Position numbers and translations under genes: made by a program. Positions 17,244-26,775 of a DNA stretch of 64,000 nt are shown in pieces. Origin of the DNA: CBDDKU01 sp965230375 (GTDB taxonomy: Bacteria > Bacteroidota > Bacteroidia > Flavobacteriales_D > Cryomorphaceae). The stretch covers positions 62,001-126,000 of the forward strand of contig CBDDKU010000015.1 of the NCBI GenBank assembly GCA_965230375.1. The letters run 5' to 3'. The stretch's first letter is position 1, and each line of letters begins with the position of its first letter. The notes under the pieces were generated by a model. That model did no database searches. It saw only the letters and a program-made list of their open reading frames with translations, and was not told the origin of the DNA.

Positions 17244-17543
17244 ATGAATTCGAATCAAGGGATTTTTAAAGACAATACTGAGAAGAATCAATTTGAGCTT
17301 CATATAGATGAGAAAGTGGCGCGTCTGGAGTATGTAAAACGCACGGACCGCATCTATCTAACGCACATCGAAGTACCAAAAGCTCTGGAAGGCCAGGGAA
17401 TTGCGAAGTCACTCACGCTCCAGACCTTAGAGACCGTAGACCAGTCCGGGCTCAAAGTAATTCCGCAGTGTCCTTATGTAGCGACATTTATAAAACGACA
17501 CCCTGAGTGGGAGCGTCTCGTTTATCACTCAAACAAAGAATAG
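17244..17543 (+). CDS. short GNAT-like acetyltransferase (COG2388/NATD1 type)
   Basis: 99 aa. The sequence FELHIDEKVARLEYVKRTDR, then IYLTHIEVPKALEGQGIAKSL and TLETVDQSGLKVIPQCPYVATFIKRHPEW, is the pattern of the small Gcn5-related family that lacks the N-terminal half of normal GNATs. QGIAKSL is the acetyl-CoA-binding loop, and CPYVATFIKRHPE holds the conserved Cys. The biological substrate is unknown for the family. It lies between an unknown gene and a small membrane protein in one transcription unit. Confidence 0.85.
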   Translation: MNSNQGIFKDNTEKNQFELHIDEKVARLEYVKRTDRIYLTHIEVPKALEGQGIAKSLTLQTLETVDQSGLKVIPQCPYVATFIKRHPEWERLVYHSNKE

Positions 17544-17544
17544 T

Positions 17545-17739
17545 ATGGCCAAGCGAAACGTTCAGAATGTAAACCGTATTGTCATTGTAATCGGAATCTT
17601 GGCCATGGTCTCCAGCGTCTATCAAGCCATTAATGGGGCTCCGTTCATGTCGTATTTTTTCGGTCTACTCATTGGTTTCACGCTTACGGGTACGGCTTAC
17701 ATCAATAATAGAGAGTGGAAGAAAAACAATAATAGCTAG
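17545..17739 (+). CDS. small two-helix membrane protein
   Basis: 64 aa with two predicted membrane helices (IVIVIGILAMVSSVYQAI and SYFFGLLIGFTLTGTAYI) and short basic ends. ATG follows the GNAT stop (TAG) by one base. I do not recognise the family; small two-helix proteins like this are often accessory or of unknown role. Coupling to the upstream GNAT is suggested only by spacing. Confidence 0.6.
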   Translation: MAKRNVQNVNRIVIVIGILAMVSSVYQAINGAPFMSYFFGLLIGFTLTGTAYINNREWKKNNNS

Positions 17740-17969
17740 CTCAACAATCAAGTTTCAACCTAGTCTCATCCCTAGTGCTTCTCGGGCAAAACAGTGGATA
17801 TCAGGAAGTAGTGGAAATTAGCTAATTTATTTCTTGACTTTAATTTAATATAAAACTAAATTTTATTGTACATTTTGCATTCCAAGAATAGCTTGGAGCA
17901 GAAAAATGTGCTATTCGGCTGGAGGATTCAACATTTGATTTCTCTTGCCCTAACAACAAGAATTTAGCG

Positions 17970-18629
17970 ATGGCCGTAAGTATTCTACAGAAGGAAGAGA
18001 GTGAGTCGTTATTTAAGATTCGTGAGATCTGGGAAAAGACCGCATCTGTATTTTCTCAAGACAAAGAGATGATCACAAAATTCTGGAAGGAGATTAAGAA
18101 GGCCTATTCGAGTATAGGACGGCATTACCACAATACCGATCACCTCCTGTATATGTTAGAATTAGCCGAAGAGCATAAAGACAATATTCGCGACTATGAC
18201 ATCCTGATATTTGCGATTTTTTACCACGATATCGTTTACAAATCTACAAGGCGCGACAACGAAGAAAAAAGTGCTCGACTTGCGGAGAAGCGGCTCGTGA
18301 GTCTAGGTGTCGATCGGAATAGAGTTGACCTTTGTGTAACACATATTTTGGCTACTAAATCGCACGATGTGTATTCTGATGAAGATTCGAAGTACATGGT
18401 TGATTTTGATCTTGGAATTCTGTCCGAATCACAAAGCACGTACTTGACTTATCTGGAAAATATACGTCGTGAATATGCCATCTACCCACCTTTTCTCTAC
18501 AAGAAAGGCAGAAGAAAGGTGTTGGATCACTTTCTTGAAAGGGATAAAATCTATGCCACAGATTTTGGCTTACGTCGCGAATACAAGGCAAAGGCGAATA
18601 TTCAGTTTGAGTTGGAGCTTTTGGGTTAG
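17970..18629 (+). CDS. HD-superfamily metal-dependent phosphohydrolase (COG4339-like)
   Basis: 219 aa. The opening IGRHYHNTDHLLYMLELAEE supplies the first His residues. IFAIFYHDIVYKSTRRDNEE carries the HD dyad with following Asn-Glu. VTHILATKSHD supplies another His, and VDFDLGIL the distal Asp. This is the cytoplasmic COG4339 family, sometimes mislabelled 'NMDA receptor subunit'. It probably hydrolyses a phosphate ester or nucleotide; the substrate is unknown. It has its own AT-rich upstream region (17740-17969) and converges on the glycosidase gene, 5 bp away. Confidence 0.85.
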   Translation: MAVSILQKEESESLFKIREIWEKTASVFSQDKEMITKFWKEIKKAYSSIGRHYHNTDHLLYMLELAEEHKDNIRDYDILIFAIFYHDIVYKSTRRDNEEKSARLAEKRLVSLGVDRNRVDLCVTHILATKSHDVYSDEDSKYMVDFDLGILSESQSTYLTYLENIRREYAIYPPFLYKKGRRKVLDHFLERDKIYATDFGLRREYKAKANIQFELELLG

Positions 18630-18634
18630 TTCCT

Positions 18635-20590
18635 TTATTCTGTCAGCACAAGCAATATGCAAGCAGCCGTCCAGCTAAAGTGTTCAGCTTCCATCCCCTC
18701 TCCTGTCACAGGATCGTAATTCTCACGCAGCGGTTTTCCTTTTTCCAAGATCCCTTCGCCATTTCTGAGTAGCTTCCTGATAGACTTATAAGCGGTATTT
18801 CCCAGCCCCACCTTCTTTAAGCCTGCCACCGCAAAATAAGATTGATCCATCCAAACTGGCCCACGCCAATAGCCCCCTATCGGTTGAAACTCTATTTCTG
18901 TAGCGCTCAGGGTTTGAAAAGGCATATGCAAATAAAACTGAGTTGTGTCGATCATCTGATCCCGTATTTGCTTCGCCTCGTCTCTACTCGTTAGTTTAGC
19001 CCAAATTGGTATCCACCCTTCAGAGCCCTTTACTTCTATGTATTCGTTCGTTTTTAAGTTTCGATCGTAGTACCAGCCATCACTATGGAAGAACTTATAA
19101 TTAAACCTGGACTTAAGTCGCCGAGCCTGAAGCTCAAACTTGGCAGCTTCCTGCGGTAAATCGATAATTTGAGCAATTCTCTGGAGTGTTTTCTTCTCAG
19201 AATAGAGAAATGCATTCAAATCAACGCTTTCTTGATCCATTGAATAGGCTCCTTCACTATTCATGAGCATTTTGGTGTTATCGAACCTAACAGCATTATC
19301 CATCCCACTCTCCCACTTGGCTGCAATCAGCGAACCATCGGTAGATCCGTATTCACACAAACCATTTCGATTGTGATCGCGGTGTGAATACCACCACTGA
19401 TGCTGACTTACCAATTTTGGGTAAATTACTTTTAAGAAATTGGTGTCACGACCCGCTTGAGAAGCCTTAAGCGCCGCCCAAGCCGATAGCGGTGGTTTTG
19501 AATTTCTGTAGTTGTGCTGTTCAATTTCGGTATCTCTAAAAAGGCAGTCGGGTATGAACCCAACCGAATCCTGATAATCGTACATGGCCAGTATCTGATC
19601 CTTCGCTAAATCAGAATTGTAAAGTGAAATGGCGGCGGCGTGTTTCCAACTGTCCCAGGCCCAGAAACCGTGGAAATATGGTGCGTGATAGCTCGGAAAT
19701 AACCCAGCGTGTTTTAGCTCGCCACGTGGAGCACGCCAATTGGATTGTAGCGTGAGCATGCACTTTGCCGCCAAATCTCCATAGATTTGAGACTGAAAGT
19801 CTTTTTTCAAGCTCCGGTATACCTTTTCGAGTTCAGCTTCTTTTTGAGCAATCCGTTCTTGAAGACTGGTCAGACTTTCCGACTGACTTGCTGCGCCATC
19901 ACTTGCGTATACTATTGTTATTTCGGTAGACTCATTTGGCTCTAATTTGACATCCTGCCTGAAAACAAATGTGGAATCAGATAGTTCGTCCAAATTCGGA
20001 CCAGAGATATGGAATACTTCTCCGTCATTAGTCTGAATCGAAAGGCCGTCTCCATTTTTTGACAATTCTCGGCCCATTCCGAAAACCCTGCCAATCCAAG
20101 TCAATTCAAGTGACAGATTCTCTTCTGATAAATTCTCAACCCGACACGTTTGAATAGCGAGACGATCTGAATGAAAATGAATGATTTGCCTAATTCTTGT
20201 ATGCCCGTTTTCTCCAACCTTCTCAATATGGCTCAGATAAACGTTTGATTCTATTTGCTGGGGTGCACCAAGTGAAAGATTGCTCTCGGTATTTCGAACG
20301 CTTAATTGAAGTAGCTGAGAGCTCAGCCAAGAGCCATTGCCATCTTCCAATAAAATAGGACCGCTGAAGTTTAAATCTGTGGAGTCGCCGTGGCCAAAAC
20401 CAAACCATGACCCACAATCGAAGAACATGGGAAGCATGTCATCGTTTTTTGACTCTGGTACACCCCAATAATCCAGCATACGGTTTGGGAGTGTGGTAAT
20501 CTGAGATTGGCTCTCTTTTCCCGAATTATTCTGCCCACAACCACTGATAAGTATGATGAAAAAGAAAGAAATTGGGACTCCCCACTTCAT
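18635..20590 (-). CDS. GH63/trehalase-like (alpha/alpha)6 glycosidase, lipoprotein
   Basis: ATG at 20590 gives 651 aa with a lipoprotein signal (MKWGVPISFFFIILISGCG). This ATG lies one base after the stop of the upstream protease gene. The C-terminal two-thirds is a MGH1-like barrel: YFHGFWAWDSWKHAAAISLY (catalytic-acid region, WD), RNSKPPLSAWAALKAS, and GGYWRGPVWMDQSYFAVAGL. The N-terminal part is a beta-sandwich. Relatives hydrolyse alpha-linked glucosides (YgjK-type) or trehalose. The enzyme is probably periplasm- or surface-attached. Substrate is not determined. Co-oriented and nearly contiguous with the S41-like gene. Confidence 0.85.
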   Translation of the reverse strand: MKWGVPISFFFIILISGCGQNNSGKESQSQITTLPNRMLDYWGVPESKNDDMLPMFFDCGSWFGFGHGDSTDLNFSGPILLEDGNGSWLSSQLLQLSVRNTESNLSLGAPQQIESNVYLSHIEKVGENGHTRIRQIIHFHSDRLAIQTCRVENLSEENLSLELTWIGRVFGMGRELSKNGDGLSIQTNDGEVFHISGPNLDELSDSTFVFRQDVKLEPNESTEITIVYASDGAASQSESLTSLQERIAQKEAELEKVYRSLKKDFQSQIYGDLAAKCMLTLQSNWRAPRGELKHAGLFPSYHAPYFHGFWAWDSWKHAAAISLYNSDLAKDQILAMYDYQDSVGFIPDCLFRDTEIEQHNYRNSKPPLSAWAALKASQAGRDTNFLKVIYPKLVSQHQWWYSHRDHNRNGLCEYGSTDGSLIAAKWESGMDNAVRFDNTKMLMNSEGAYSMDQESVDLNAFLYSEKKTLQRIAQIIDLPQEAAKFELQARRLKSRFNYKFFHSDGWYYDRNLKTNEYIEVKGSEGWIPIWAKLTSRDEAKQIRDQMIDTTQFYLHMPFQTLSATEIEFQPIGGYWRGPVWMDQSYFAVAGLKKVGLGNTAYKSIRKLLRNGEGILEKGKPLRENYDPVTGEGMEAEHFSWTAACILLVLTE

Positions 20591-20591
20591 A

Positions 20592-22865
20592 CTATTTCTT
20601 CGCTTGTTTAATATAATGCATGGCTTTATCGATATACAGGTCTCTTCCACCCTTTATGGATTCCACCGTGTTTTCGACCTTGATGTCAGGCATAATTCCC
20701 ACTCCAAAGAATGAAGATCCATCCGGCTTGACAGTTTTCACACCAGTAAATGATACGGTCATATCTCCAGGAAGAATAAATCTGTTTTCAAGTCCATTTG
20801 CTCCAGCACTCTGTTTTCCAACTATGACTAGGTCATCTCTGTGTTGTTCTAAACCCATAATTATGGACTCTGACAGCCCTTTGACGCCGCCATCTACCAA
20901 GCATATCATTTGGCAGGTAAAGCCAGGTATTTCGGGATTCTCAATCCAAATATCTGGGAGACGAATATTTACATTGCCAATAGTGCTATCTGCATTTATT
21001 CGTCTTGGAACGCTTGTCCATACTGATGTTTCAGGGCTAGGAAATGCCTTTCTCAAAAACTGCTCTATGGACACTTGCCCGATCACAGGTGTTATTCCAT
21101 CTCTAAAATCAAGAACCGAATATTTCGCAGACTTCATTTGCTCCATAGCATGAGTAAACTCAAGCTCATCCTTTACGAGACCCCAGTTAAAATAGAGCAC
21201 TGAGTTTTCATTATCTAGCCATTGGGAGGCCACTTGGTCACGATCTGGAAGAGAAACCGGAGAAGCCAGATCTCGAACTACGTAGCGATTCGTCCGGTTT
21301 TCCAATACAAGTTTCATCTTGGAGCTTTGGCGCCCGCGCAATGTTGTCATGTTCAGTTGATGCCGTCTCGCATCTTCACTAAATGTAGACACTGAGCTGT
21401 AGACATCGCTATAAATCCGATCTACCGACATATCATCAATTCCAGTTACCACATCTCCCACTCTCAAACCGCTATTCTCATCACCGACATAAGTAATGAC
21501 CAGTTTACCATTGGCAAGTCGCTCCCAGAGAATAGGCGGATAATAAAAAGTTTCTTCACCTTCGACTTTCACATGGGCATCTTCCAGATAGTGAGTCATA
21601 ATTTCAATTCCACGAGTAGTAGACGCCCCATTTAGCACTGACTTAATGGAATAGAGAAGGGCCACATTCCAATCTGTATTAATAAGATCAATGTATGGGT
21701 AGAAGAACTTAAAAACATTCCAGGCATTGATCACATTTCCCAGCCTAGAACCAAGATAGTCCGCATGGTACTCGGTGTTCTCCAGTTCCACTGCAAGTGC
21801 CCCGTATCCTTCAGCTGTCGGGTATGTTCCTAGAAAGTTGCTGTACAAAACGTATGGTATCACGGCGTGAACACCATCGATTAACTCTACCTGGATATGG
21901 TCTGAATCATTTGGCTCTTCTTGGAAAAGCTTATCCCCACTTACTTGAATATACTTTTCCTGACCTTCTACCTTAAGGACCATATGCTCAATATCCTTCA
22001 AAACATCAAATGTGAAATTCTCACTGCCCCAATACTCAAACCAGTCTTGGCTCAGGATATTATGACGTTCAAAAGCGTTAACCTTGGAGTCGATGTCCTT
22101 CCAGACACCATCCACTCTAACTTTGATATCAATGTCATTGAATCGTAAAACTCCACCAGAAATAATCGCTCCGAACCTGAGCGTATCGGCTTTAGAAGGA
22201 AATCTACCAGTCATTTCCACATTCGAATATGGACCGGGGAGTATTTCTGTACTCACGCGCTTGTGATCAATTTCAGCGAAAAACTGCCCTTGATTTCCAT
22301 AGCCCATACGGTGATGAAGGCCTTGACTAAACCTAAAGTTTCCCGTAATTCTATAAGGCATTTTCCACCACGCAGAATCGACTTTCAAATTGATCGCAAA
22401 CCCAGCGGTATCATTGGCCACAGGCACTTCGTATGGCTTATTCACTCGAACACTGTGAAATGGAATATCCGGGTTATGAGCATTTCGGAAATTGCCATAG
22501 TTTACTCCCTGATGTTGCCAGAATACGCGCTCAAAACCAGTCGTATCTTTTGGGTAGTGGTTTTTCGGGTTAAATCCTTTTTTACCCTTTGTGATCTGTA
22601 TCGAAGGTGCAATTGGCTGAAACAATTCGATCAAGCTATCTCTCAGAGCTTCGTTGTCCGGGCAATCCAACACTTTAGTAGCTCCATAAATCGCAAAGTA
22701 GTCCCAGTCGTTGTCAAAGGCTTCATCTGAAGGATGGAAGTATTTCACGTAACCATAGAGCTTCGCGAAGGCTTCAATGTTTTTCACCTTTTGCGGTTGA
22801 CTTTGCTGAGAAAAACCGATCAAAGGAGAAAGGGAAATAAAGATTAATAGAACCTTTGAATTCAT
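20592..22865 (-). CDS. exported S41 (C-terminal-processing-type) peptidase
   Basis: 757 aa with signal peptide (MNSKVLLIFISLSPLIGFSQ). The N-terminal half contains the YGYVKYFHPSDEAF motif typical of a Bacteroidota S41 subgroup, followed by a beta-rich domain. A PDZ-like piece (GLRVGDVVTGIDDMSVDRIY, about 485-505) and a TSP/S41 domain follow. In the S41 domain, QMICLVDGGVKGLSESIIMG carries the likely nucleophile Ser in SES, and VIVGKQSAGANG follows. The family cleaves peptides in the periplasm; its substrate here is unknown. It is followed one base later by the glycosidase gene, so the two probably form an operon. No good promoter element was found upstream. Confidence 0.85.
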   Translation of the reverse strand: MNSKVLLIFISLSPLIGFSQQSQPQKVKNIEAFAKLYGYVKYFHPSDEAFDNDWDYFAIYGATKVLDCPDNEALRDSLIELFQPIAPSIQITKGKKGFNPKNHYPKDTTGFERVFWQHQGVNYGNFRNAHNPDIPFHSVRVNKPYEVPVANDTAGFAINLKVDSAWWKMPYRITGNFRFSQGLHHRMGYGNQGQFFAEIDHKRVSTEILPGPYSNVEMTGRFPSKADTLRFGAIISGGVLRFNDIDIKVRVDGVWKDIDSKVNAFERHNILSQDWFEYWGSENFTFDVLKDIEHMVLKVEGQEKYIQVSGDKLFQEEPNDSDHIQVELIDGVHAVIPYVLYSNFLGTYPTAEGYGALAVELENTEYHADYLGSRLGNVINAWNVFKFFYPYIDLINTDWNVALLYSIKSVLNGASTTRGIEIMTHYLEDAHVKVEGEETFYYPPILWERLANGKLVITYVGDENSGLRVGDVVTGIDDMSVDRIYSDVYSSVSTFSEDARRHQLNMTTLRGRQSSKMKLVLENRTNRYVVRDLASPVSLPDRDQVASQWLDNENSVLYFNWGLVKDELEFTHAMEQMKSAKYSVLDFRDGITPVIGQVSIEQFLRKAFPSPETSVWTSVPRRINADSTIGNVNIRLPDIWIENPEIPGFTCQMICLVDGGVKGLSESIIMGLEQHRDDLVIVGKQSAGANGLENRFILPGDMTVSFTGVKTVKPDGSSFFGVGIMPDIKVENTVESIKGGRDLYIDKAMHYIKQAKK

Positions 22866-22905
22866 AGACTATGTATTGGAGCTTCTGCCGTAAAGATGGT
22901 TTAAT

Positions 22906-22933
22906 CTGGGTTTATTTACCAGTAATAACCCAG
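22906..22933 (-). terminator. hairpin after the amino-acid permease gene
   Basis: CTGGGTTtATT pairs with AATAACCCAG (one bulged base) around a 7-nt loop, 26 bp after the permease stop on the minus strand. The following tail (ATTAAACC) is only weakly T-rich, so this is a probable but imperfect terminator. Confidence 0.45.
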
Positions 22934-22958
22934 CGAGAATCGTCCTGATGTCCAAATA

Positions 22959-24239
22959 TTATCGACGCGCTTTTCGGAATAGAAACTCTCCAATGAAGCA
23001 GAGCGCAATAATTGCAAGGGCAATCCCGACACCAAGTGCGTTGGTCTGAGCTTGTTGATTTACCAAAATTGCGAAAGCAATGAAGCACAGCAACCCCCCA
23101 ATTAGACTTAAAAGTTTATTTGATCCAATTTCTTTGGACTTGCGAAACGCGGCTACGTTGACCATACCGAAAATGATCAGAAACCCCATAGACCCTGATG
23201 AGGAGATACTTTCCAGATCAACGGTGTTGGCTAAGACTAATGCAGCCACCGAAATCACCGCTAATCCGACAGGTTTTCCCCAAACAAATCGAGTAAACTC
23301 AGAAGGCAACTCATCGTCTTCAGCTACTTCATAATTAACTCGACTTCCACCAAGAATCGTGGCGTTTATCGCTGAAAATGTGGAAATCATTGCTGCTATT
23401 CCGATAACTACAAAACCGACTTCACCAAACTTTGGTTTGGCAGCCACAGCCAGGGCATAGTCTTGTGCAGCAGAAATGTCTTCGAATGCTACCGAACCCA
23501 CCGTTACGGCTGCGATAGCCAAGTAGAGCAGAATGACGAAGACCACTGAAATTCCAAAGGCCAAGGGAATGTTTCGCTTGGGATTGGAGATATCTGGTGA
23601 AGAGTTGGCAATCAATTCAAATCCTTCGTACGCGACGAAAATGATCATTCCGGCAGCGATTAAAGCAATAGGCGACTCCCAGGAAGAAACATCTAACTGG
23701 GCAAAATTTGGATTGTCGCTCAAACCGAAGAAGCCAACTACAACGAACGAAATTAGAATGAGTAATTTGACAATAACAGCTATCGATTCAACTTTACCTA
23801 CCACAGTAATGCTGTAATAATTAATGGCTGTAGAAATTACTAGGATAGCTGATAAGAGAATATGTGCATCGAGCGACTTATCGCCCGTAATATGAATTAA
23901 AGAGCTTCCGTAGGCCCCAAAAGCGCTTGCATAAAGAGCCAACATGATGATGTAGCTTACCCATAGGGTATTTCCCAATCCACCGCTGAGTAGTCCATTC
24001 CCAAACCCTTCATTCAAAAAACGAACGGTTCCACCAGAATCGGGATAAGCCACCGACCACTTGGCATAGGAATAGGCCGTAATAGCTGCGATGATACCGG
24101 CGACTAGGAAAGATACCAGAACGCCTCCACCAGCCAAATCAACCGATAATCCGAGAACGGCGAATATCCCACCACCAACCATTCCACCAACTCCGATGGA
24201 AATAGCCTGGATTAGATTGATTTTTGATGATTTAGCCAT
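22959..24239 (-). CDS. APC-superfamily amino-acid permease
   Basis: 426 aa, about 12 membrane helices. The first helix carries the APC motif (SIGVGGMVGGGIFAVLGLS, about residues 13-31), and helix 6 holds IIFVAYEGFELIANSSPD. Such carriers import amino acids or polyamines using the H+ or Na+ gradient. The Gly-rich substrate loop is intact. Transport substrate cannot be assigned from sequence. It sits 17 bp downstream of a beta-lactamase-fold hydrolase on the same strand and may be cotranscribed with it. Confidence 0.9.
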   Translation of the reverse strand: MAKSSKINLIQAISIGVGGMVGGGIFAVLGLSVDLAGGGVLVSFLVAGIIAAITAYSYAKWSVAYPDSGGTVRFLNEGFGNGLLSGGLGNTLWVSYIIMLALYASAFGAYGSSLIHITGDKSLDAHILLSAILVISTAINYYSITVVGKVESIAVIVKLLILISFVVVGFFGLSDNPNFAQLDVSSWESPIALIAAGMIIFVAYEGFELIANSSPDISNPKRNIPLAFGISVVFVILLYLAIAAVTVGSVAFEDISAAQDYALAVAAKPKFGEVGFVVIGIAAMISTFSAINATILGGSRVNYEVAEDDELPSEFTRFVWGKPVGLAVISVAALVLANTVDLESISSSGSMGFLIIFGMVNVAAFRKSKEIGSNKLLSLIGGLLCFIAFAILVNQQAQTNALGVGIALAIIALCFIGEFLFRKARR

Positions 24240-24256
24240 CCTTCAAGGATAGTATA

Positions 24257-25387
24257 TTATTCTTTAGTCAAGTAGCTATCGACAAGGTCATAAACGTGCT
24301 CAGCTAGGTCATGAGCTTCTTCATTTGAGTTTCGGAAAACAGCTACCGTTAGTGGCCGATCGAGATCGCGAATTACAAAGGTGCGAGCTCCTATCCATGC
24401 TCCCGAATGAAATACGGTAGTTGGTGTCACGTACCAACCATTGGAATAGTGAACCGGATGACTTCGAAGGTATGATACATCCAGGTTTCTCTCGAACGGA
24501 ATAGAATAATTGTCGCTGTAATAGGTGTCAAAAAGCTGGTTGCTCAGCACTTTTTTGCTGCGCAAATTCTTGTCAAAAGCGGCGTAATCTGCAAGGTTGG
24601 TGTAGACGGCACCTTCACCTTGCAAGCCGTTTAGCTTATTTCCATCTACTTGAACCCATTGACCTTGATCATTCAAGTCGTAGCAATAGGCCCGATTGAA
24701 AATCATATTTGGATGAGCCAGATTAAAATAATCCGTCGTTTTCATCCCAAATGGTCTGAACACAAATTCTCTGGCATATAGCATAAATGGCATGCCACTT
24801 ACTTCTTCAACAATTGTCGCAAGCAAGTTGTAGCCACCATTACTATACTCGAATTCGGTTCCAGGCTCAAATGACAATTCATGATTCTCTCTATACCACT
24901 CCAAAACGTGATGGTTTTCGGCTATTCGCGCTTCCTTCCATTCATTCTCAAAATAATCTTCATAAGATGGAATACCCGAAGTATGATTCAGCAAATGGTG
25001 GATTTGAACCCCTTCCATCCCATCAATGTCTAGGATGATGTTAACAGGTGAATCGTAGGAGAGCTTGCCCGCATCAATCAATGTTAGAATTGCTAATGCC
25101 GTGAATTGCTTGCTTACAGAAGCCATCCTGAAATTCGAATTCGGTGATATCGGTATTCTTCTCGAGTAGTTTTCGAGACCATATCCTTTTATAAGAATAG
25201 GCTCACCTTCGTAATTGATGAGTAGTCCGGCACCGGCCCCAACTGAATCGACTTTTGAGTTCATATATGAATCAATCGCTTCTAGTAGTTCGCTTTGGGT
25301 TTGTATTGTTGACTCCTGAGTTTGGTTTTGATTGCAGCCAACCAGAAGTACCGCGATGGCAAGGGGAAGTAGATTTCGAATACGCAT
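24257..25387 (-). CDS. class C beta-lactamase-fold serine hydrolase, lipoprotein
   Basis: 376 aa with lipoprotein signal (RNLLPLAIAVLLVGC). Active-site motifs: SxxK in SVSKQFT (about residues 92-95), YxN in YSNGGYN, and HSGAW in place of KTG. The layout is that of the Bacteroidota beta-lactamase/DD-peptidase/esterase family (PF00144). These enzymes are usually periplasmic esterases or D-peptidases, and resistance function is not implied. It precedes the permease gene by 17 bp. A second family member is at 27478-28866. Confidence 0.88.
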   Translation of the reverse strand: MRIRNLLPLAIAVLLVGCNQNQTQESTIQTQSELLEAIDSYMNSKVDSVGAGAGLLINYEGEPILIKGYGLENYSRRIPISPNSNFRMASVSKQFTALAILTLIDAGKLSYDSPVNIILDIDGMEGVQIHHLLNHTSGIPSYEDYFENEWKEARIAENHHVLEWYRENHELSFEPGTEFEYSNGGYNLLATIVEEVSGMPFMLYAREFVFRPFGMKTTDYFNLAHPNMIFNRAYCYDLNDQGQWVQVDGNKLNGLQGEGAVYTNLADYAAFDKNLRSKKVLSNQLFDTYYSDNYSIPFERNLDVSYLRSHPVHYSNGWYVTPTTVFHSGAWIGARTFVIRDLDRPLTVAVFRNSNEEAHDLAEHVYDLVDSYLTKE

Positions 25388-25454
25388 GAACGCGAATATC
25401 AGAAAATGAATTCTAAACGAGCCTTAAAGATTCACTCTATAAATGCTGAAAATC

Positions 25455-26141
25455 TTATTTGATGGCCACGCCGTAAGCGATGTACTTCCAATTCTTAGGG
25501 ACTGAGTAATTGAAAAACAAGCGATCTAAGGATGCGAGACTATTTCTCTGTCCATTGCTTCTACCGAAGGCACTGGCAAATCCTGTAGCTCGAATAGAAT
25601 ATGTTTCGAAGCCAGACAATAGACTCTTCATTTCATTCAAAGTCAAATAGCGCCAAGACTTTCCCCAATGCACAAATTTTTTTCGAGCAAACCGGTGTAC
25701 AGGAGAAGCGATTAAATTTTCTGCAAAAAGCAATTTCCCGCCTGGTTTCAGGGCATTGTATATCTGATCAACAGCTTCTTTTTGTTTGCTGAAATTGTTG
25801 TCACGACCTACTCCACCAAGAACTGATTTGAATACAACCAGATCAAAAAGATTTTCGTACGGAATATCACAAGCGTTGATGTCCTGATAGGTAATCTTAT
25901 TTCTAAACTCGAACGGCGCGTGATGCCCAGACGCTTTTTCTTCCACCCCTTCCAGATCAGAACAGATAACGTCGACTCCATTGGAAGCCAACCAAATAGA
26001 CAAACCACCGCTATTTCCACCGAGTTCGAGAGCAGTTTTGACAGTACCCCATTCTACCTGATTATCCCAATAGTGAAGGGCACGAGACCAAGCTTTGGAG
26101 TCCCATTGTAAAATAGCTTCAAGGAGTTCTTCTTTTACCAT
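25455..26141 (-). CDS. class I SAM-dependent methyltransferase
   Basis: 228 aa. The Rossmann motif I is ALELGGNSGGLSIWLASNGV (acidic residue then Gly-rich loop). Motif II acid is VICSDLEGVEEK, with LFDLVVFKSVLGG (motif IV) and LKPGGKLLFAENL (motif VI) following. The methyl acceptor is unknown. The C-terminal part includes KKFVHWGKSWRYLTLNEM and is probably the acceptor-binding lid. It is followed by a GNAT gene in the same direction; close spacing (20 bp) suggests cotranscription. Confidence 0.88.
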   Translation of the reverse strand: MVKEELLEAILQWDSKAWSRALHYWDNQVEWGTVKTALELGGNSGGLSIWLASNGVDVICSDLEGVEEKASGHHAPFEFRNKITYQDINACDIPYENLFDLVVFKSVLGGVGRDNNFSKQKEAVDQIYNALKPGGKLLFAENLIASPVHRFARKKFVHWGKSWRYLTLNEMKSLLSGFETYSIRATGFASAFGRSNGQRNSLASLDRLFFNYSVPKNWKYIAYGVAIK

Positions 26142-26161
26142 TGCGTTTGGAAAGAAACGAA

Positions 26162-26725
26162 TTATTGTTGTTTCGGGTTTAGCTTAGAGTAAATAGCCAA
26201 ATCGTGAAAAGAGCCTTCATAGTAGCCATATTCCTTAAAATAGGCTTCTCTCAAAAAGCCCAATTGCTCTACCAAGTGAATCGCACCTCGATTACCGGGA
26301 TTTATTTTTGCTTCAATGCTGTGCAATTTCATTCCATTGAACCCATAGTCGATTATTGCTTGCACCGCTTCAAGGGCAATGTGCTTACCCCAGTATTCGA
26401 TATAAAGCTCACCTCCTATCTCCGCACGTAGGTTTTGGTGGTCAATTCGATTAAATCCACAGGTACCAACAATGGTCTTTTCATCTCTCAAGAGTCCAGC
26501 CCAGGCCATCATTTTTTGATCATTATATCCATCGTCAACGGCTTTCACCAGATCTTCTGCTTTCGCATAGTCTTGCATATCAGGACGGAGCATGAATTGA
26601 TTGTTTCGCCAATTCGCTCGCATTTCAAAAATGCGTTCGGCGTCTTCGAGTAGAATCTTTCGAAGGGTTAAGCGTGGTGTATGTAAAACGGGAAAGGTCG
26701 TGAAACAGGTCTTTTCTATTTCCAT
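26162..26725 (-). CDS. GNAT N-acetyltransferase (RimJ/RimL type)
   Basis: 187 aa. Opens FPVLHTPRLTLRKILLEDAE and includes IVGTCGFNRIDHQNLRAEIG, the acetyl-CoA-binding GELYIEYWGKHIALEAVQAI and the C-terminal NPGNRGAIHLVEQLGFLREA. All are characteristic of the RimJ/RimL branch that modifies protein N-termini or small molecules. Substrate unknown. It is upstream of and 20 bp from the methyltransferase gene on the same strand, so both are probably one unit. Confidence 0.9.
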   Translation of the reverse strand: MEIEKTCFTTFPVLHTPRLTLRKILLEDAERIFEMRANWRNNQFMLRPDMQDYAKAEDLVKAVDDGYNDQKMMAWAGLLRDEKTIVGTCGFNRIDHQNLRAEIGGELYIEYWGKHIALEAVQAIIDYGFNGMKLHSIEAKINPGNRGAIHLVEQLGFLREAYFKEYGYYEGSFHDLAIYSKLNPKQQ

Positions 26726-26775
26726 GGTTTAAAAATAGAAGAGATTACGCTAAATGCACTACTGCTTTGCATGTT

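Noticed and set aside
17633..17821. 62-codon plus-strand frame overlapping the small membrane protein
   Set aside because: Shadow frame of the two-helix protein gene, with basic random-looking composition.
25001..25040. tRNA T-arm-like string (GGATTTGAACCCC) on the plus strand
   Set aside because: It lies inside the hydrolase coding sequence and no acceptor stem or anticodon arm can be formed around it.
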